From contig CALKJD010000018.1 in the NCBI GenBank assembly GCA_937995755.1, positions 27,593-91,592 on the forward strand: a DNA stretch of 64,000 nucleotides. The letters are read 5' to 3'. Positions within the stretch are counted from its first letter, which is position 1. Each line of letters opens with the position of its first letter. This DNA is from an uncultured Saprospiraceae bacterium (GTDB taxonomy: Bacteria > Bacteroidota > Bacteroidia > Chitinophagales > Saprospiraceae). The notes below the pieces were generated by a model, which worked only from the letters and a program-made list of their open reading frames with translations, was not told the DNA's origin and searched no databases. Positions 39,301 to 44,821 of the stretch are shown here, in pieces. The translations under genes and the position numbers were made by a program.

Positions 39301-39319
39301 GTAAATAATTTCTCATCAC
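26600..39319 (-). CDS. Giant T9SS type B surface protein (4239 aa) with about fifteen PPC-like domains
   Basis: The largest gene of the window. Signal peptide at residues 1-19 (ending VYAQ). Residues 21 to about 2255 hold roughly fifteen PPC-like domains, each starting with a phrase like DNDECADAxPI, then a central VVWY.VT and a late G..Y.IxVGS...EGEF; they are cysteine-rich. About 2257-2480 form a unique Cys-rich region with an acidic D-rich loop. About 2480-3100 are PKD/Ig-like domains with GCTGSxxV motifs. Four CxCP units start near residues 3182, 3355, 3546 and 3727. The end is SprB repeat (Cys 3991), strut (ICSDADC) and gliding-motility domain (NAFSPNNDGSNE, VYDRWGELVF, NPGVFVYV). Likely an adhesin-like filament exported by T9SS. 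A strong terminator follows; no consensus promoter lies in the 504 bases upstream. Confidence 0.85.
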   Translation of the reverse strand: MMRNYLQLILLLLAVNVYAQPAFDACADAQANTQSADDSFDETFTMSFPTDEGNFTNIGVAYNETGFITLNWSGTSGYYTIRLEGQGSLDYNFSYDEDGDCVIDGSADQLYEGSLGSQDIPCFYFENGTDYTFGFAADISGFEELRIRVLTEAPAYNVCDGALPMNFGTPIPATCELIFNMDAFFDETCPTSPLDPDYGAVSSCGDFVGNPDLWYEFTLADDADVNFIYTASGQADPNLSLFSGSCGGGLSLEDCTDGTTLDGSSNSIATFTSLTAGTQYYVLIESQGPMPGGGVSLIMSATPANNDCVDAEVLTQGSPLDGTNTCASATEFDYCTQSVGDDGHVVYYEYTVAAAAGTTTNLTVDISPNSNTSGTTIGAAEIDLFLNCGGAMAGYGTSAGDPCAALGGQVVYECVDGGTTLIIAVGSPNTDGGDFDITVDENDLGVPFNDNCVNADASVALLDCMPVELSGTTVNACPEGFTGPACAFDMQSVVWHEITLPGTATGVMISNITGGAAVTVFTDNVCPTPGMFFADSDCVTTEATVMGMTGGNSYLVGVSTDPSSEAAYTFDVLAIVPPANDLCADAEDITADAAAGAISNNNCASADGNVCGFDATTSHVTWYQYVVMATNNTDVVINVTGSGGAGVEALSGAFEVYTDCAYAQLDNSVDACANGFGTDTRYECVDGGSTIWIAVGSDLGEEGEFTITITEENEGPDNDECADADPIDLSATPCDILMVSGTNEFACPEGFTADGCAYDMDPVVWYTVTLPADAVGLEITDLTPGFYATYFTGACGALTFDGAAGCFTDMGNSQVTYSAGDEIFIGIGSATADEGMFSFNLLSVVPPANDMCANAEDITGSAAGGVAGTTACATPPAFDYCALGATSHVVYYSYTVMANNNTDLTIQIDGAGVSTTDVSVGLFEDCAGLLYNNMEIAGADGCTTLGTALNYECVSPGMTLIIAVGSPEGDEGEFTITVTEQNEGPDNDECADADPIDLSATPCEILTVSGTNEFACPEGFTADGCAYDMDPVVWYSVTLPADAVGLEITDLTAGFYATYFTGACGTLTFDGTAGCFTDEGNSGVTYNAGDVILVGIGSATADEGAFTFDILSVVPPANDICNPGAEDISATGAGGVIGTTACATPPANDFCSLGTTDSHVVYYEYTVASTKSTDLTIFIAGSGTVPATNVAVELYTDCVGTVYPNNVEVDGDDPCAAINTNLDYECVAPGTVLIIAVGSPEGNEGEFTITVTEDNSGVPDEDACANAIPINFTDCEFETINTPNVGACPETPQLDGVSACELDEDAVIWFEAPMPMGGIGFEFLDLTAGEYVAIFSGDCDNLVLEQDCVTADGQIVGLAENTTYYFAVAIAGQAEGLINFQVKTLTPADNDDPCMAEPLTSGTSVMGNNFCATEDFQDPNCAAAQGESSVWYSYTLGAGETGVEISFPSITAAGPINAWVVTLDPACTTPMQATPTSTTCDAGSLTEPLTLNCLAPGTELSIMVSSEADLAGEFEILLEVIVIDPTCIDNDECDVLGGGADQGEIVTDDDCTPVTDCNANACAEFIGDCGVEINNVVWYSVTNDGDGEFISASITNADFDTPVVAIFEGSCAALTQIGNCIVGGGNVANSGPLMIPAPAAGQQYWIAVGTQGAVGGSFDYCFEINSGCVNDDPCDAVELFDGMVVDNPASTVSCTPETANPDCSSGEVSSVWYSFVVPPGSGRFRVILSNVTIVGNVGMAIGPYSDAACAGLPAAVETSCEAGDQFLDLDCAPEGSEWFIQVTSGEDMDQGDFEIQIVAAPPTVDNDICSGMGPAHMIDITSDEYCQFIPVDVSTENACPEAIADAAGCDFTEGPAVWYEVTIPNEPGATLLDITTDLISGFAGNLQLAVVQVDCDDIFAGVAIDCQSVGNGEINLEDVPVTPGETYQIIIGSDLAGDEGEITMNIKVDVPPINDSPFADADNTGPWDLASGHTGTTCCAIGNTDDPAADWANLECGGASNENAVWYSFTPAGGADGFFVNVDPAGMAISGNMTVEVYSSTVAGGVGNPGNLTLIEASCTDLTVEIAVALCDPTLVYYVKVASTDGECGEFSISATEKDSDCTADECVDAEVLTTETPASCEDGETILSIEGCLDFACPEDVNIACMGDMGPTVWYQIDIDSPDATVLLTEVTADGFDVTWSIWQSTTGSCDDMINVSDPEPAPTPAIPCGVPGLDDVYLTIPIVQDPPGTPATYWVAITGLGEIEDPNFTLNYAGSLGCIACSGENAIDCGNGEWEAKIDGEVVEVEDFENFCPGQEVEVCLEFNYNTAGTGNDWLHGIIPTFGSGWDLENIDFEAIDLGAGWAWVDYEGPCATSTSIYTLPNLCTYTNDDGLLQLCNTVCNTSCPCTGPLTPNSPLPSGWFNNTAGGSTTCVGGSCVPLENFGVAGGVNVDVDVCFDLVVKAFTDEDGDGVPDEDCELNKDLQISIQTTSDAVSGCWEDNPCIIDPSITGPAWEINCDTPPEVLGLDTEICNTDMLAINVSSEDGSAVDIIVEVIDNPGVDGETDFMFTGGNGVIDNTLTNTSGVVETVFYEVYSVDPTKPCPGVTNTIEVIVYPQIEVTFNNPLVICDGDVIEVIATPTGGTGMGYQYQWGAPMFEQTPNIFVSPVTTTTYVVTVTDDLGCTGSSEVQVFWNPPVEFDLLPSADAVCQNDIEEELLSIEVEFTSGTGPFTINWDVDPGFNNLDYYLGNNANNNGVLTVYEETSTPGTYTVFVDVTDANGCENSEQIEITVGGKPFILVQDFEIPCGGVGGTVTIDAAGFFTSGPPVSMMELHTCDGIVIFDNNGSTASWTIDPNVYNCVVVVAIDQDGCEARTEDIELDLNAGAEPTLTGGSHCVGETSTVSVDDPALYSDFQWNVMPDPGSVATITADRDTNFIYVVTVTDAVTGCTGVESIEVEVDPNPTVSVAGILSYCAGSSTTLTASGGDSYSWMSGMTEISTTAEVVINTPGDYTVIVTNTAGCTSSSTVTVVEDLNLSVSLNTLSLCDGDTGTLSAGDSPGITYQWEDDAGTDLGTTFSIEVGGGTYCVTVTDTAAGCTGSTCTTITPSISPTVEVTELTDICRADVGLAPGVLLNFNDQVVGGVSGTWIDLDNPGVDLADLNAVDFTDVNLGEYRFEYRTNTAMDPCTNARDTMTVMVINCTCPSVAVLTDTLCNTQGVMFDLDELKNTNEDVTWTSTGANVVPVAGTMVDLSGLAAGAYEFTMTLVSPVGGTCAESNTAQFVIVEEAIAMAVDNTVCNANTGNGPTTIDLNTTLSTNTTAGGSWTDVNGDPVPDIFDGNLVAPGTEFVFTYTVPGTTPCGPVSTDVTIEVIDCNCPQVSITDPDAICNDSGIIDLDDYITTDEAGTWVYVIGGTTGPVVLEAGNVFNSNDGTTQLTSGLYTFNYVFDTDPGGDCPSEFPINIIVSNQPEVSSITASPCNVMSDVGSTVVDLTQLISGDVGNGVWSIEPGSEAIEDTNPDLINNVTSVNFDGLPINSVWEFTFTTAATAPCMPASTTVVVTVANCDCPNINVMEPAPVCNSETIPLDLTTLQDPMIGTGAWTVIDPLGANVILNGTELDLDLPAGDYMLTYTLDPVPATNCQPDSTVILSVSAQNFAVLGMDTDVCVSTGTENGANFLDFNTLVIDGEPNGVWTDTDGAGVDLTDYSNVSFVGVPGDMAFTFTYTIMSDAPCIPQSYTIEINTDPCLCPLAAPLDPSIECSDEGVVDLTQYNNATFPGTWSSTELTVTANSVDLTDVDAGVYVLMYTMDNPEEDCQDTWETSIEVSNPAFAGMPRDTVFCEDETEIVNLEELLMGEDAGGTWMETSSSTGGAFDPTGTFDIAGQAAGTYSFTYSIVGDAPCMDVSEMVEVVIEAVPNADAGMAPVLDCETTSGTIGGASSTGPNFTYLWTEAGGAEIADPTLAQITVTNAGVYTLVVTNTETMCTNTDNVTVTVSAEVPTFELDVQQISCNGAEDGMITIINPMGGNGDYTYSLNGGPFETTTSFTGLAQGTYTIVIEDSSGSGCDSEQSVTIVNPDLLVLDLGDPIQTNIGNEVSFSIDEFLGDFVIDNIEWTVDGEVICSDADCSAITIIADQNANVNVEVTYNGGCIATEFTQILVSQIVDVVLPNAFSPNNDGSNEVFYVNSDNVETVLSMRVYDRWGELVFLSENQPASDPTYGWNGTFKGEPLNPGVFVYVVEVLFVNGTTETIGGDVTIVK
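27620..30040 (-). repeat. Fourfold CxCP-containing repeat (about 173-191 residues each)
   Basis: Four units contain NCTCP, DCNCP, NCDCP or PCLCP, with the first cysteine at residues 3182, 3355, 3546 and 3727 of the 4239-residue protein. Each is followed by a Cys-Asn, DL, G(T/A)W and AGxYxxxYxxDP pattern and a second half ending FTYT....PC. Boundaries are approximate. Confidence 0.6.
32555..39259 (-). repeat. Array of about fifteen PPC-like cysteine-rich domains
   Basis: The N-terminal half of the 4239-residue protein. Each unit of about 130-150 residues shows ND.C.DA, a (V/S)WY central strand, a D/N-rich segment with C, and an (I/V)xVGS...EG or equivalent end. Most carry six or so Cys. The number is counted by eye and could be off by one or two. 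Confidence 0.65.
35564..37177 (-). repeat. Recent tandem duplication of a 269-residue two-domain unit (807-bp period)
   Basis: The segment beginning GPDNDECADADPIDLSATPC is found at residue 715 and again at residue 984; the matching bases (AATAGGATCAGCATCC) lie at 37139 and 36332, exactly 807 bases apart, so the copies stay in frame. Protein identity is very high over FACPEGFTADGCAYDMDPVVWY and its continuation, and the DNA is clearly similar but with many synonymous differences. Confidence 0.8.
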
Positions 39320-39822
39320 TTGTGTTAAATAAGGTTAGTAGAAGCTAACTAGTAGCGTCTAAATAAAATTTCTTAAAACTGTAGTTACAAATTTTGACCC
39401 CGCTTAAATGCAAAGTCAGCTATTCGCTATAATGGTGAGCCGCCTATCTTGAAAGGCCTTTTTTAAGTACACGCACAACTTGTGAAATACAAGTCATTAA
39501 AACTGCGGTCTTAGATATTGAAGTGATTATAAAAACCTATTCAAAATTGATCATTAACATTGATTTTCTATAAATCAGAAATCCAGCATTAACGACTAAT
39601 TTTAACATTAGTCATTACAACTCTTCATTTTCGTAAAAGCAAGAATGGGAGTTCTTGCGTTAAAGTATTCGTAAATTATACTGCAATATAGTATTAAATG
39701 TAAGAAAGTGACAATCTGAAGGAAAAAAAATGACTTTTGAATAGGGGTAAGTGATTAGATCAAACAATTAATAAGATCTGTAACACCTTAAAAACAATAA
39801 TATCAGATTAAAATCATTCGTA
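39320..39822. other. 504-base gene-free stretch with several small inverted repeats
   Basis: Between the thioesterase stop and the start of the 4239-residue gene I find no open frame that looks real and no TAnnTTTG element. Small perfect inverted repeats occur at 39478-39494 (ACTTGT/ACAAGT), 39561-39577 (TGATTT/AAATCA), 39594-39613 (GACTAAT/ATTAGTC) and 39639-39658 (GCAAGAA/TTCTTGC). The last is a plausible terminator. The rest may be a structured leader of the giant gene, or chance in AT-rich DNA. Confidence 0.45.
39639..39658 (-). terminator. Candidate terminator of the glycosyltransferase-thioesterase unit
   Basis: GCAAGAA / TTCTTGC, a perfect 7-bp stem with a 6-base loop, followed on the minus strand by TTTTACG. 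It lies about 165 bases beyond the thioesterase stop codon and is the only hairpin with a T run in this gap. Confidence 0.4.
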
Positions 39823-40263
39823 TTACCCTTGTACTTCTTCGATCGCGTCGATCCATTCTGATGGAATATCGGCTTTAGCTTGCGTCTTAATGCTGTATGG
39901 CATGATGACATTGTTAGCGATAGCCACTATTCTATTGTGTTTTTTACTATAAATACGTGCTTCGCAAAGAATCCGATCTGACTTGATTTCTGACACTCTA
40001 AATCCTACTTCTACAGTGTCTGGGTAAGTTACTGGATATAAGTATTTACAATCTTGCCATGCTAGTATTGGACCTATCTCAGAGTTATTCATATCATTCT
40101 TGCAGAGAAAATCATTGAAGTATTTTACTCTAGCGGACTCTACCCACCCTAGGTAGATTACATTATTTACATGACGAAAAGCATCCATATCTCCCCATTG
40201 AACAGGAATAGATACATGGCACGCATATTCTGAAAGTTCCGTATATATGTTAACTGTAGGCAT
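39823..40263 (-). CDS. Acyl-CoA thioesterase, hotdog fold (YbgC/FadM-like)
   Basis: A 146-residue 4-hydroxybenzoyl-CoA-type thioesterase. The motif QWGDMDAFRHVNNVIYLGWVESARVKYF places the catalytic Asp and the HVNNxxY helix as in YbgC-like enzymes that hydrolyse acyl-CoA. The remaining part shows the strand-rich hotdog layout with VEVGFRVSEIKSDRILCEARIY. It overlaps the 3' end of the glycosyltransferase gene by 14 bases and is certainly cotranscribed with it. The acyl substrate is not predictable. Confidence 0.88.
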   Translation of the reverse strand: MPTVNIYTELSEYACHVSIPVQWGDMDAFRHVNNVIYLGWVESARVKYFNDFLCKNDMNNSEIGPILAWQDCKYLYPVTYPDTVEVGFRVSEIKSDRILCEARIYSKKHNRIVAIANNVIMPYSIKTQAKADIPSEWIDAIEEVQG

Positions 40264-41464
40264 CAGATAGTATTATTGACTTGTATTTTTCTAATAATTT
40301 ACGAGCATTGTCTTTATGATCGTATTTGTCTTTGATCAAAGCTACTGCATTATCTGCAACTGTCTGCATAAGTGGTAGATCTTTCATACACTCATTGAGA
40401 ATAGAAACAAACTCCATCGCTGTATCTGCTACAAATATCTGTTCACCATGTTGAGCTTCGATTCCTTCTTTACCAACGGTAGTAGAGACCACTACTCTAC
40501 CCAACGCTAAGCCTTCTAGTATTTTTACACGCATGCCGCTACCAGAAAACAATGGCACTACAGTAATCGGATACTTTTGAATGAACTCTACCGCATCAGG
40601 TACCTCTCCATGTATGACTACATTATCCAGATTCAGATTAGCTATCCATTTTGGAGTATTACGTCCTGCGATATGAAACTTAACTTCTGGGTGACTCTTG
40701 CTAAATGTGGGCCAGACTTCTTTTATAAACCATTCTAAGCCTTCAATATTAGGAAGCCAATCCATAGAGCCAATAAAAGAGATGTCTTTTCCTTGAAGCA
40801 ATGTTGTATTCTCGACATACCTATCGACTTGTAGACCAATAGGTGACGCCATCGCTCCATTCTTATATCCTAACTTCTTAAACTTCTGAAGATCACGATC
40901 AGTTACCGCTACTAGGTAATCGTAATCGTTGAGATGCGTCAACTCAAAGTTCTTGAGTTTCTTAGTAAGATGCTGGAGGTACCATTTTTTGGGTAAGAAC
41001 TTAGTATTAGCTGATATGCGCTCCCATATCTCAAACTCAACATTGTGTGATCTCATAGATACAATGGCCTTACTATATTGCTTAATCGTGTCTATATAAG
41101 GAGTGAGATACAAGGTTTCTAGTTGCACTACATCAAAATCTGTAGCTTGGAGGAGCTCAATTAACTTATCGTTATACTCCTTAGATTCAAATCTAGAAAT
41201 ATGGTAAGACTTATTAGAAAACAGATTAGCAAAGGCGTCAAGAGGCTTTACTCTATTGTCGATATCAGTGACATGTATCTCCTTATAATGATTAAACTCT
41301 TGTGGCAGTTTATTGATCTCCGTGTAATGCTTCGTTGTGTTCATAGCTAAAAGCGTTACCTCACAGCCAAAGTCATGAAAAGCCTTACTTAAATAAGTTA
41401 CTGCAATAGACTCACCATCCTTGAGCGGGTAAGGGAATTTTTTACAGAGTTGGAGTATCTTCAT
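40250..41464 (-). CDS. Glycosyltransferase, GT4-type
   Basis: A 404-residue cytosolic GT-B glycosyltransferase. The N-terminal half has KKFPYPLKDGESIAVTYLSKAF, typical of the acceptor domain. The C-terminal half has SFIGSMDWLPNIEGLEWFI, GRNTPKWI, and the donor-binding VPLFSGSGMRVKILEGLALGRVVVSTTVGKEGI, which contains the E-x7-E-like acid pair of the GT4 family. It probably adds a sugar to a surface polysaccharide or glycolipid; neither donor nor acceptor is apparent. The upstream region carries an exact promoter element and a 24-bp near-palindrome at 41478-41501. Confidence 0.85.
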   Translation of the reverse strand: MKILQLCKKFPYPLKDGESIAVTYLSKAFHDFGCEVTLLAMNTTKHYTEINKLPQEFNHYKEIHVTDIDNRVKPLDAFANLFSNKSYHISRFESKEYNDKLIELLQATDFDVVQLETLYLTPYIDTIKQYSKAIVSMRSHNVEFEIWERISANTKFLPKKWYLQHLTKKLKNFELTHLNDYDYLVAVTDRDLQKFKKLGYKNGAMASPIGLQVDRYVENTTLLQGKDISFIGSMDWLPNIEGLEWFIKEVWPTFSKSHPEVKFHIAGRNTPKWIANLNLDNVVIHGEVPDAVEFIQKYPITVVPLFSGSGMRVKILEGLALGRVVVSTTVGKEGIEAQHGEQIFVADTAMEFVSILNECMKDLPLMQTVADNAVALIKDKYDHKDNARKLLEKYKSIILSDAYS

Positions 41465-41477
41465 ATCAATATGAAAC

Positions 41478-41501
41478 GGACGTATTAATTATAATGCGTC
41501 C
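41478..41501. promoter_or_regulatory. Near-perfect palindrome at the glycosyltransferase promoter
   Basis: GGACGTATTA / TAATGCGTCC, ten-base arms with one mismatch (a G-T pair), separated by ATTA. It directly abuts the -7 element at 41501-41508, so it would cover the transcription start. It could be an operator or a 5' leader hairpin. Confidence 0.4.
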
Positions 41502-41508
41502 AAATGTA
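41501..41508 (-). promoter_or_regulatory. -7 promoter element upstream of the glycosyltransferase gene
   Basis: The minus strand reads TACATTTGG, an exact TAnnTTTG match, 36 bases upstream of the ATG at 41464. Confidence 0.5.
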
Positions 41509-41737
41509 TAGTTTTTTCTTTCAATACAATATGACTATTGATCAATAGATCTTATCTAAAAACCTCTTGGTGTAATAGTCTATAATGCTGCTTCGAGGAT
41601 ATAACAGATATAGCTTTATATTTATTTTCATTACATACAGATAATCATACTTATACACATATAATTTTTCTAATCCTTAGATATAATGCTCAACACGTGA
41701 TATATATAGTGATATGCCATATATCGATTAAAAAAAT

Positions 41738-41745
41738 TAATTTTG
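41738..41745 (+). promoter_or_regulatory. -7 promoter element upstream of the LolD-like gene
   Basis: TAATTTTG, an exact TAnnTTTG match, 38 bases before the ATG at 41784. It would start the plus-strand run of five genes to 46843. Confidence 0.45.
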
Positions 41746-41783
41746 AAGTAGAGATGACGATATCTCGTAGATAAAGGAAGAAC

Positions 41784-42437
41784 ATGATACAAGGTAAAGG
41801 CATCATCAAGTCATATGAAGACCTACAAGTACTCAAGGGTGTTGACATTAACATAACCAAGGGGGAAATAGTGAGCATTATAGGTAAGTCAGGAGCTGGC
41901 AAGAGTACCCTACTTCACATTATAGGTACACTTGATCATCCTGACGCAGGATCTATAATCATCAATGGTGTAGATACGACTCAATTAAGTAAAAAGGATC
42001 TAGCAAAATTTAGAAATGATACGATTGGGTTTGTATTTCAATTTCACCATTTGCTTAATGAGTTTACGGCATTAGAGAATGTAACTATACCTGCCCACAT
42101 ACAGGGTACTAATGCGAGTGTAGCGGACAAGAAAGCCAAAGAACTATTAGATTACTTAGGTTTAGGATCTAGAATGCAGCATAAGCCCCAAGAATTATCA
42201 GGAGGAGAGCAACAGAGAGTTGCCGTGGCCAGAGCTTTGATTAATGATCCAGCAGTAATATTTGCCGATGAACCTACTGGAAATCTTGATGCAAGCAGTT
42301 CGGATGATTTGCATAATTTATTTAAAAAACTACAATCAGAAATGGGCCAAACGTTTTTGATCGTAACACATAATGAAGAACTTGCCAACTTGAGTGATAG
42401 AACTCTCACAATGCAAGACGGACGTATAATTAGCTAG
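41784..42437 (+). CDS. LolD-like ABC transporter ATP-binding protein
   Basis: A 217-residue ABC ATPase of the MacB/LolD/FtsE type. Walker A is GKSGAGKST, the signature [15 protein letters not shown] and Walker [13 protein letters not shown], with the lineage-typical [18 protein letters not shown] that marks LolD-like ATPases, which power lipoprotein release from the inner membrane. No LolC/LolE-type permease is in the window; the next gene, 3 bases away, is a DUF389 membrane protein, so the partner is probably elsewhere. The gene symbol lolD is only a family assignment. Confidence 0.85.
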   Translation: MIQGKGIIKSYEDLQVLKGVDINITKGEIVSIIGKSGAGKSTLLHIIGTLDHPDAGSIIINGVDTTQLSKKDLAKFRNDTIGFVFQFHHLLNEFTALENVTIPAHIQGTNASVADKKAKELLDYLGLGSRMQHKPQELSGGEQQRVAVARALINDPAVIFADEPTGNLDASSSDDLHNLFKKLQSEMGQTFLIVTHNEELANLSDRTLTMQDGRIIS

Positions 42438-42440
42438 CCC

Positions 42441-43835
42441 ATGAGTATCAATACATCTACAAATAATCAAGATTTTAAAGAAGGTATATCTAGATTAGGA
42501 AAATACTTTCGCAATGTTATAGATCTTAGTCAAGGTGTTGACAAACGATCTGTAATAGAAGAAATTTCGCTTCAAAAATCAATGAGTGGAGCCAATTCAT
42601 GGATGCTCATGTGTAGTATAGTAATCGCATCTATAGGGCTTGACATCAACTCCGCAGCGGTTATCATTGGTGCCATGCTTATATCGCCACTTATGTCTCC
42701 CATCCTAGCTATCGGACTAGGCGTTGCTATCAATGATAAGGACATGCTGAAAGATGCATTATTCCAATTTAGCATTGCATTGGGCATCGCTATTGTCACT
42801 TCTACTTTGTACTTCGTAATATCACCATTTGGTGAGATCACAGAGCAAATTGAAATGAGGACAGAACCTACCTTCTTGGATATTCCTATTGCATTTTTTG
42901 GTGGGATTGCAGGTATAGTATCTATCGCACGTAAAGATATCTCCACCTCGTTACCTGGAGTAGCGATTGCAACTGCCCTTATGCCACCTTTGTGTGTAGT
43001 TGGGTTTGGAATATCAGAAGGAGAATGGGAAATCGCAGCATCTTCTTTTTATCTTTTTTTATTGAATATATTTTTCGTGAGTTTAGCTACCTACGTAATT
43101 GTTAGATTTCTCAATTTCCCTTATAAGCAATATATTAACGAACAAGAAAGAAAGAAAAATGTACGATATGTTTCTTTGATAAGTGTACTTGTAATCATTC
43201 CAAGTTTTTTCATTTTCTTTAAGGTATATGATGAGTTTAATCTTAATCTTAAGCTCGGACACTTTATAGAAGACTATATCGCTGAAGATCGTATATATCT
43301 CGACGATTATCAGCTGATACATACTGATGGCAAAGACCAACTTATACTGAAGGTCTATGGAGACAAGATCAATAAAAATGAAATTCCATATCTAGATAAA
43401 GGATTGAAAAAACATGGCATTGAAAATATCGAAATAGTAATTATTTCAACCTCTGATGTTAGTCTTGAGCGAATGAGTAATCTAGAAAAAAATATTGCAG
43501 GAGTAGGTGCTTTAGAATCCAAGTTAGCTGTAATCATGGCGCAACAAGAAGAAGTAAAGCAGAAGAAAATAAATCTCAAAGGCCTACCCAGTTATATGGC
43601 GATGGATAGTGTGGAACAAGCCAAATCTATAGTATTATTAAAGACCGCTTTCCCAGAAATAAATAGTATTAGCTTGAGCTATGGAATACAATCTGATTCA
43701 CTTAACAGAAGTAAAAAATCTCACTTTGCCGTCGTGGATTGGAATGACATCGAAGACCACACTGAAGTTGATAAAGATAGACTCAAATCATTTCTAAAAA
43801 AACAATTTGAATTAGAAGACATAATTTTAAAATAA
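42441..43835 (+). CDS. DUF389 membrane protein (TIGR00341-like)
   Basis: A 464-residue integral membrane protein. The conserved hydrophobic stretch SAAVIIGAMLISPLMSPILAIGLG and the later SLPGVAIATALMPPLCVVGFG identify DUF389; about six membrane helices occupy residues 50-260. The C-terminal half (from about 280) is soluble, with a charged coiled part. Its function in Bacteroidota is unknown. It lies 3 bases after the LolD-like gene and 1 base before the first MORN-TonB_C gene, so coupling with both is likely. Confidence 0.85.
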   Translation: MSINTSTNNQDFKEGISRLGKYFRNVIDLSQGVDKRSVIEEISLQKSMSGANSWMLMCSIVIASIGLDINSAAVIIGAMLISPLMSPILAIGLGVAINDKDMLKDALFQFSIALGIAIVTSTLYFVISPFGEITEQIEMRTEPTFLDIPIAFFGGIAGIVSIARKDISTSLPGVAIATALMPPLCVVGFGISEGEWEIAASSFYLFLLNIFFVSLATYVIVRFLNFPYKQYINEQERKKNVRYVSLISVLVIIPSFFIFFKVYDEFNLNLKLGHFIEDYIAEDRIYLDDYQLIHTDGKDQLILKVYGDKINKNEIPYLDKGLKKHGIENIEIVIISTSDVSLERMSNLEKNIAGVGALESKLAVIMAQQEEVKQKKINLKGLPSYMAMDSVEQAKSIVLLKTAFPEINSISLSYGIQSDSLNRSKKSHFAVVDWNDIEDHTEVDKDRLKSFLKKQFELEDIILK

Positions 43836-43836
43836 C

Positions 43837-44799
43837 ATGAATGCACACGTACTAATATCACTTGCTATTGCAATACTTTTCATTGCCCTACCCGCCTCTG
43901 CGCAAAAAACTGAATTTAGTGAGAATTCAAAAAAGTACAGAAGTAGATATATTGACAAAATTAATACCGAAGAAGAAATAAAGAAGAGCTGGGACAATTA
44001 CGTCATCACAAAATCCAAAGACGGAAAATACTTCGCAAGAGTCTATTACCCTCAGTCAGAACAGATCAAATCTCACGAGCAATACAAGAGCAAAGATCTC
44101 ATACATAAGCACGGACTCTCCAAGCAATGGTACTCTAATGGCACAATAAAAAGTGAGGGCAATTACAAAGAACATCTCAAGGTCGGACAATGGAAATACT
44201 ATAATAAACTGGATGGATCACTTAGTTCAACTGGAAGATATAAGTACGGAAGTAAAAACGGTATATGGACAGAATTAGAAAGTGGGGATACCACAGCTAT
44301 CTATACATATGAGGTAGGTTTAAAATACGGCCCTTTCATTGAATATGACTCCACAGGAAATATAGCCAACAAAGGGATGTACACCTTAGATCAGAAGCCC
44401 ATGCTAAAATCAGAAACATGTGATGAAATAGAAAACTATTTTGTCAGAAAAGACTGTGCTGATCGTGAAATGTATCAACTGCTAAATTCTAATAAATATT
44501 TATCTAATTATTCTAGAAAAAATCGAGTACCTGGAAAAGTGCTTATTCATTTCACGGTAACAAAAAATGGGAATATAGAAAACATTAAAATTTTACGAGG
44601 TAAATCCACTAAATATGAAAAGGCCTATTGTAAATCAATCCAAGATTTTCCAAAATTCCATCCTGGGCTTGTTAATGGAAAACCCGCTGATATGATTGTA
44701 GATATAGCAATTACTTGGGGAGAAACACAGATAATAAAAAATCGAATTTTCACTAAGCATCAAAATGTGAACTACCCTGCTGGCAACCCAAACTACTAG
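43837..44799 (+). CDS. Secreted MORN-repeat protein with degenerate TonB C-terminal domain (copy 1)
   Basis: A 320-residue protein with a cleavable signal peptide (residues 1-22, ending ASAQ). About 60-200 hold MORN_2-type repeats: GLSKQWYSNGTIKSEGNYKEHLKVGQWKYYN, GRYKYGSKNGIWTEL, GPFIEYDSTGNIANKGMY. About 240-310 form a TonB_C-like domain (RVPGKVLIHFTVTKNGNIENIKILRG). The two paralogues downstream keep YPATAR and MPKWTPG; here they are replaced by diverged sequence (FPKFHPG only). No N-terminal membrane anchor of an energy transducer is present, so a periplasmic or surface role is more likely than TonB function. First of three tandem copies. Confidence 0.75.
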   Translation: MNAHVLISLAIAILFIALPASAQKTEFSENSKKYRSRYIDKINTEEEIKKSWDNYVITKSKDGKYFARVYYPQSEQIKSHEQYKSKDLIHKHGLSKQWYSNGTIKSEGNYKEHLKVGQWKYYNKLDGSLSSTGRYKYGSKNGIWTELESGDTTAIYTYEVGLKYGPFIEYDSTGNIANKGMYTLDQKPMLKSETCDEIENYFVRKDCADREMYQLLNSNKYLSNYSRKNRVPGKVLIHFTVTKNGNIENIKILRGKSTKYEKAYCKSIQDFPKFHPGLVNGKPADMIVDIAITWGETQIIKNRIFTKHQNVNYPAGNPNY

Positions 44800-44821
44800 A
44801 ATGTAAAACATTGAATACATT

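Larger units (their letters stand above)
41465..41783. other. 319-base divergent intergenic region, AT-rich
   Basis: Between the glycosyltransferase (minus) and the LolD-like gene (plus). It holds one promoter element on each strand (41501-41508 minus, 41738-41745 plus) and the palindrome at 41478-41501. The middle is AT-rich with ATATAT runs and no gene-like frame. Confidence 0.5.
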
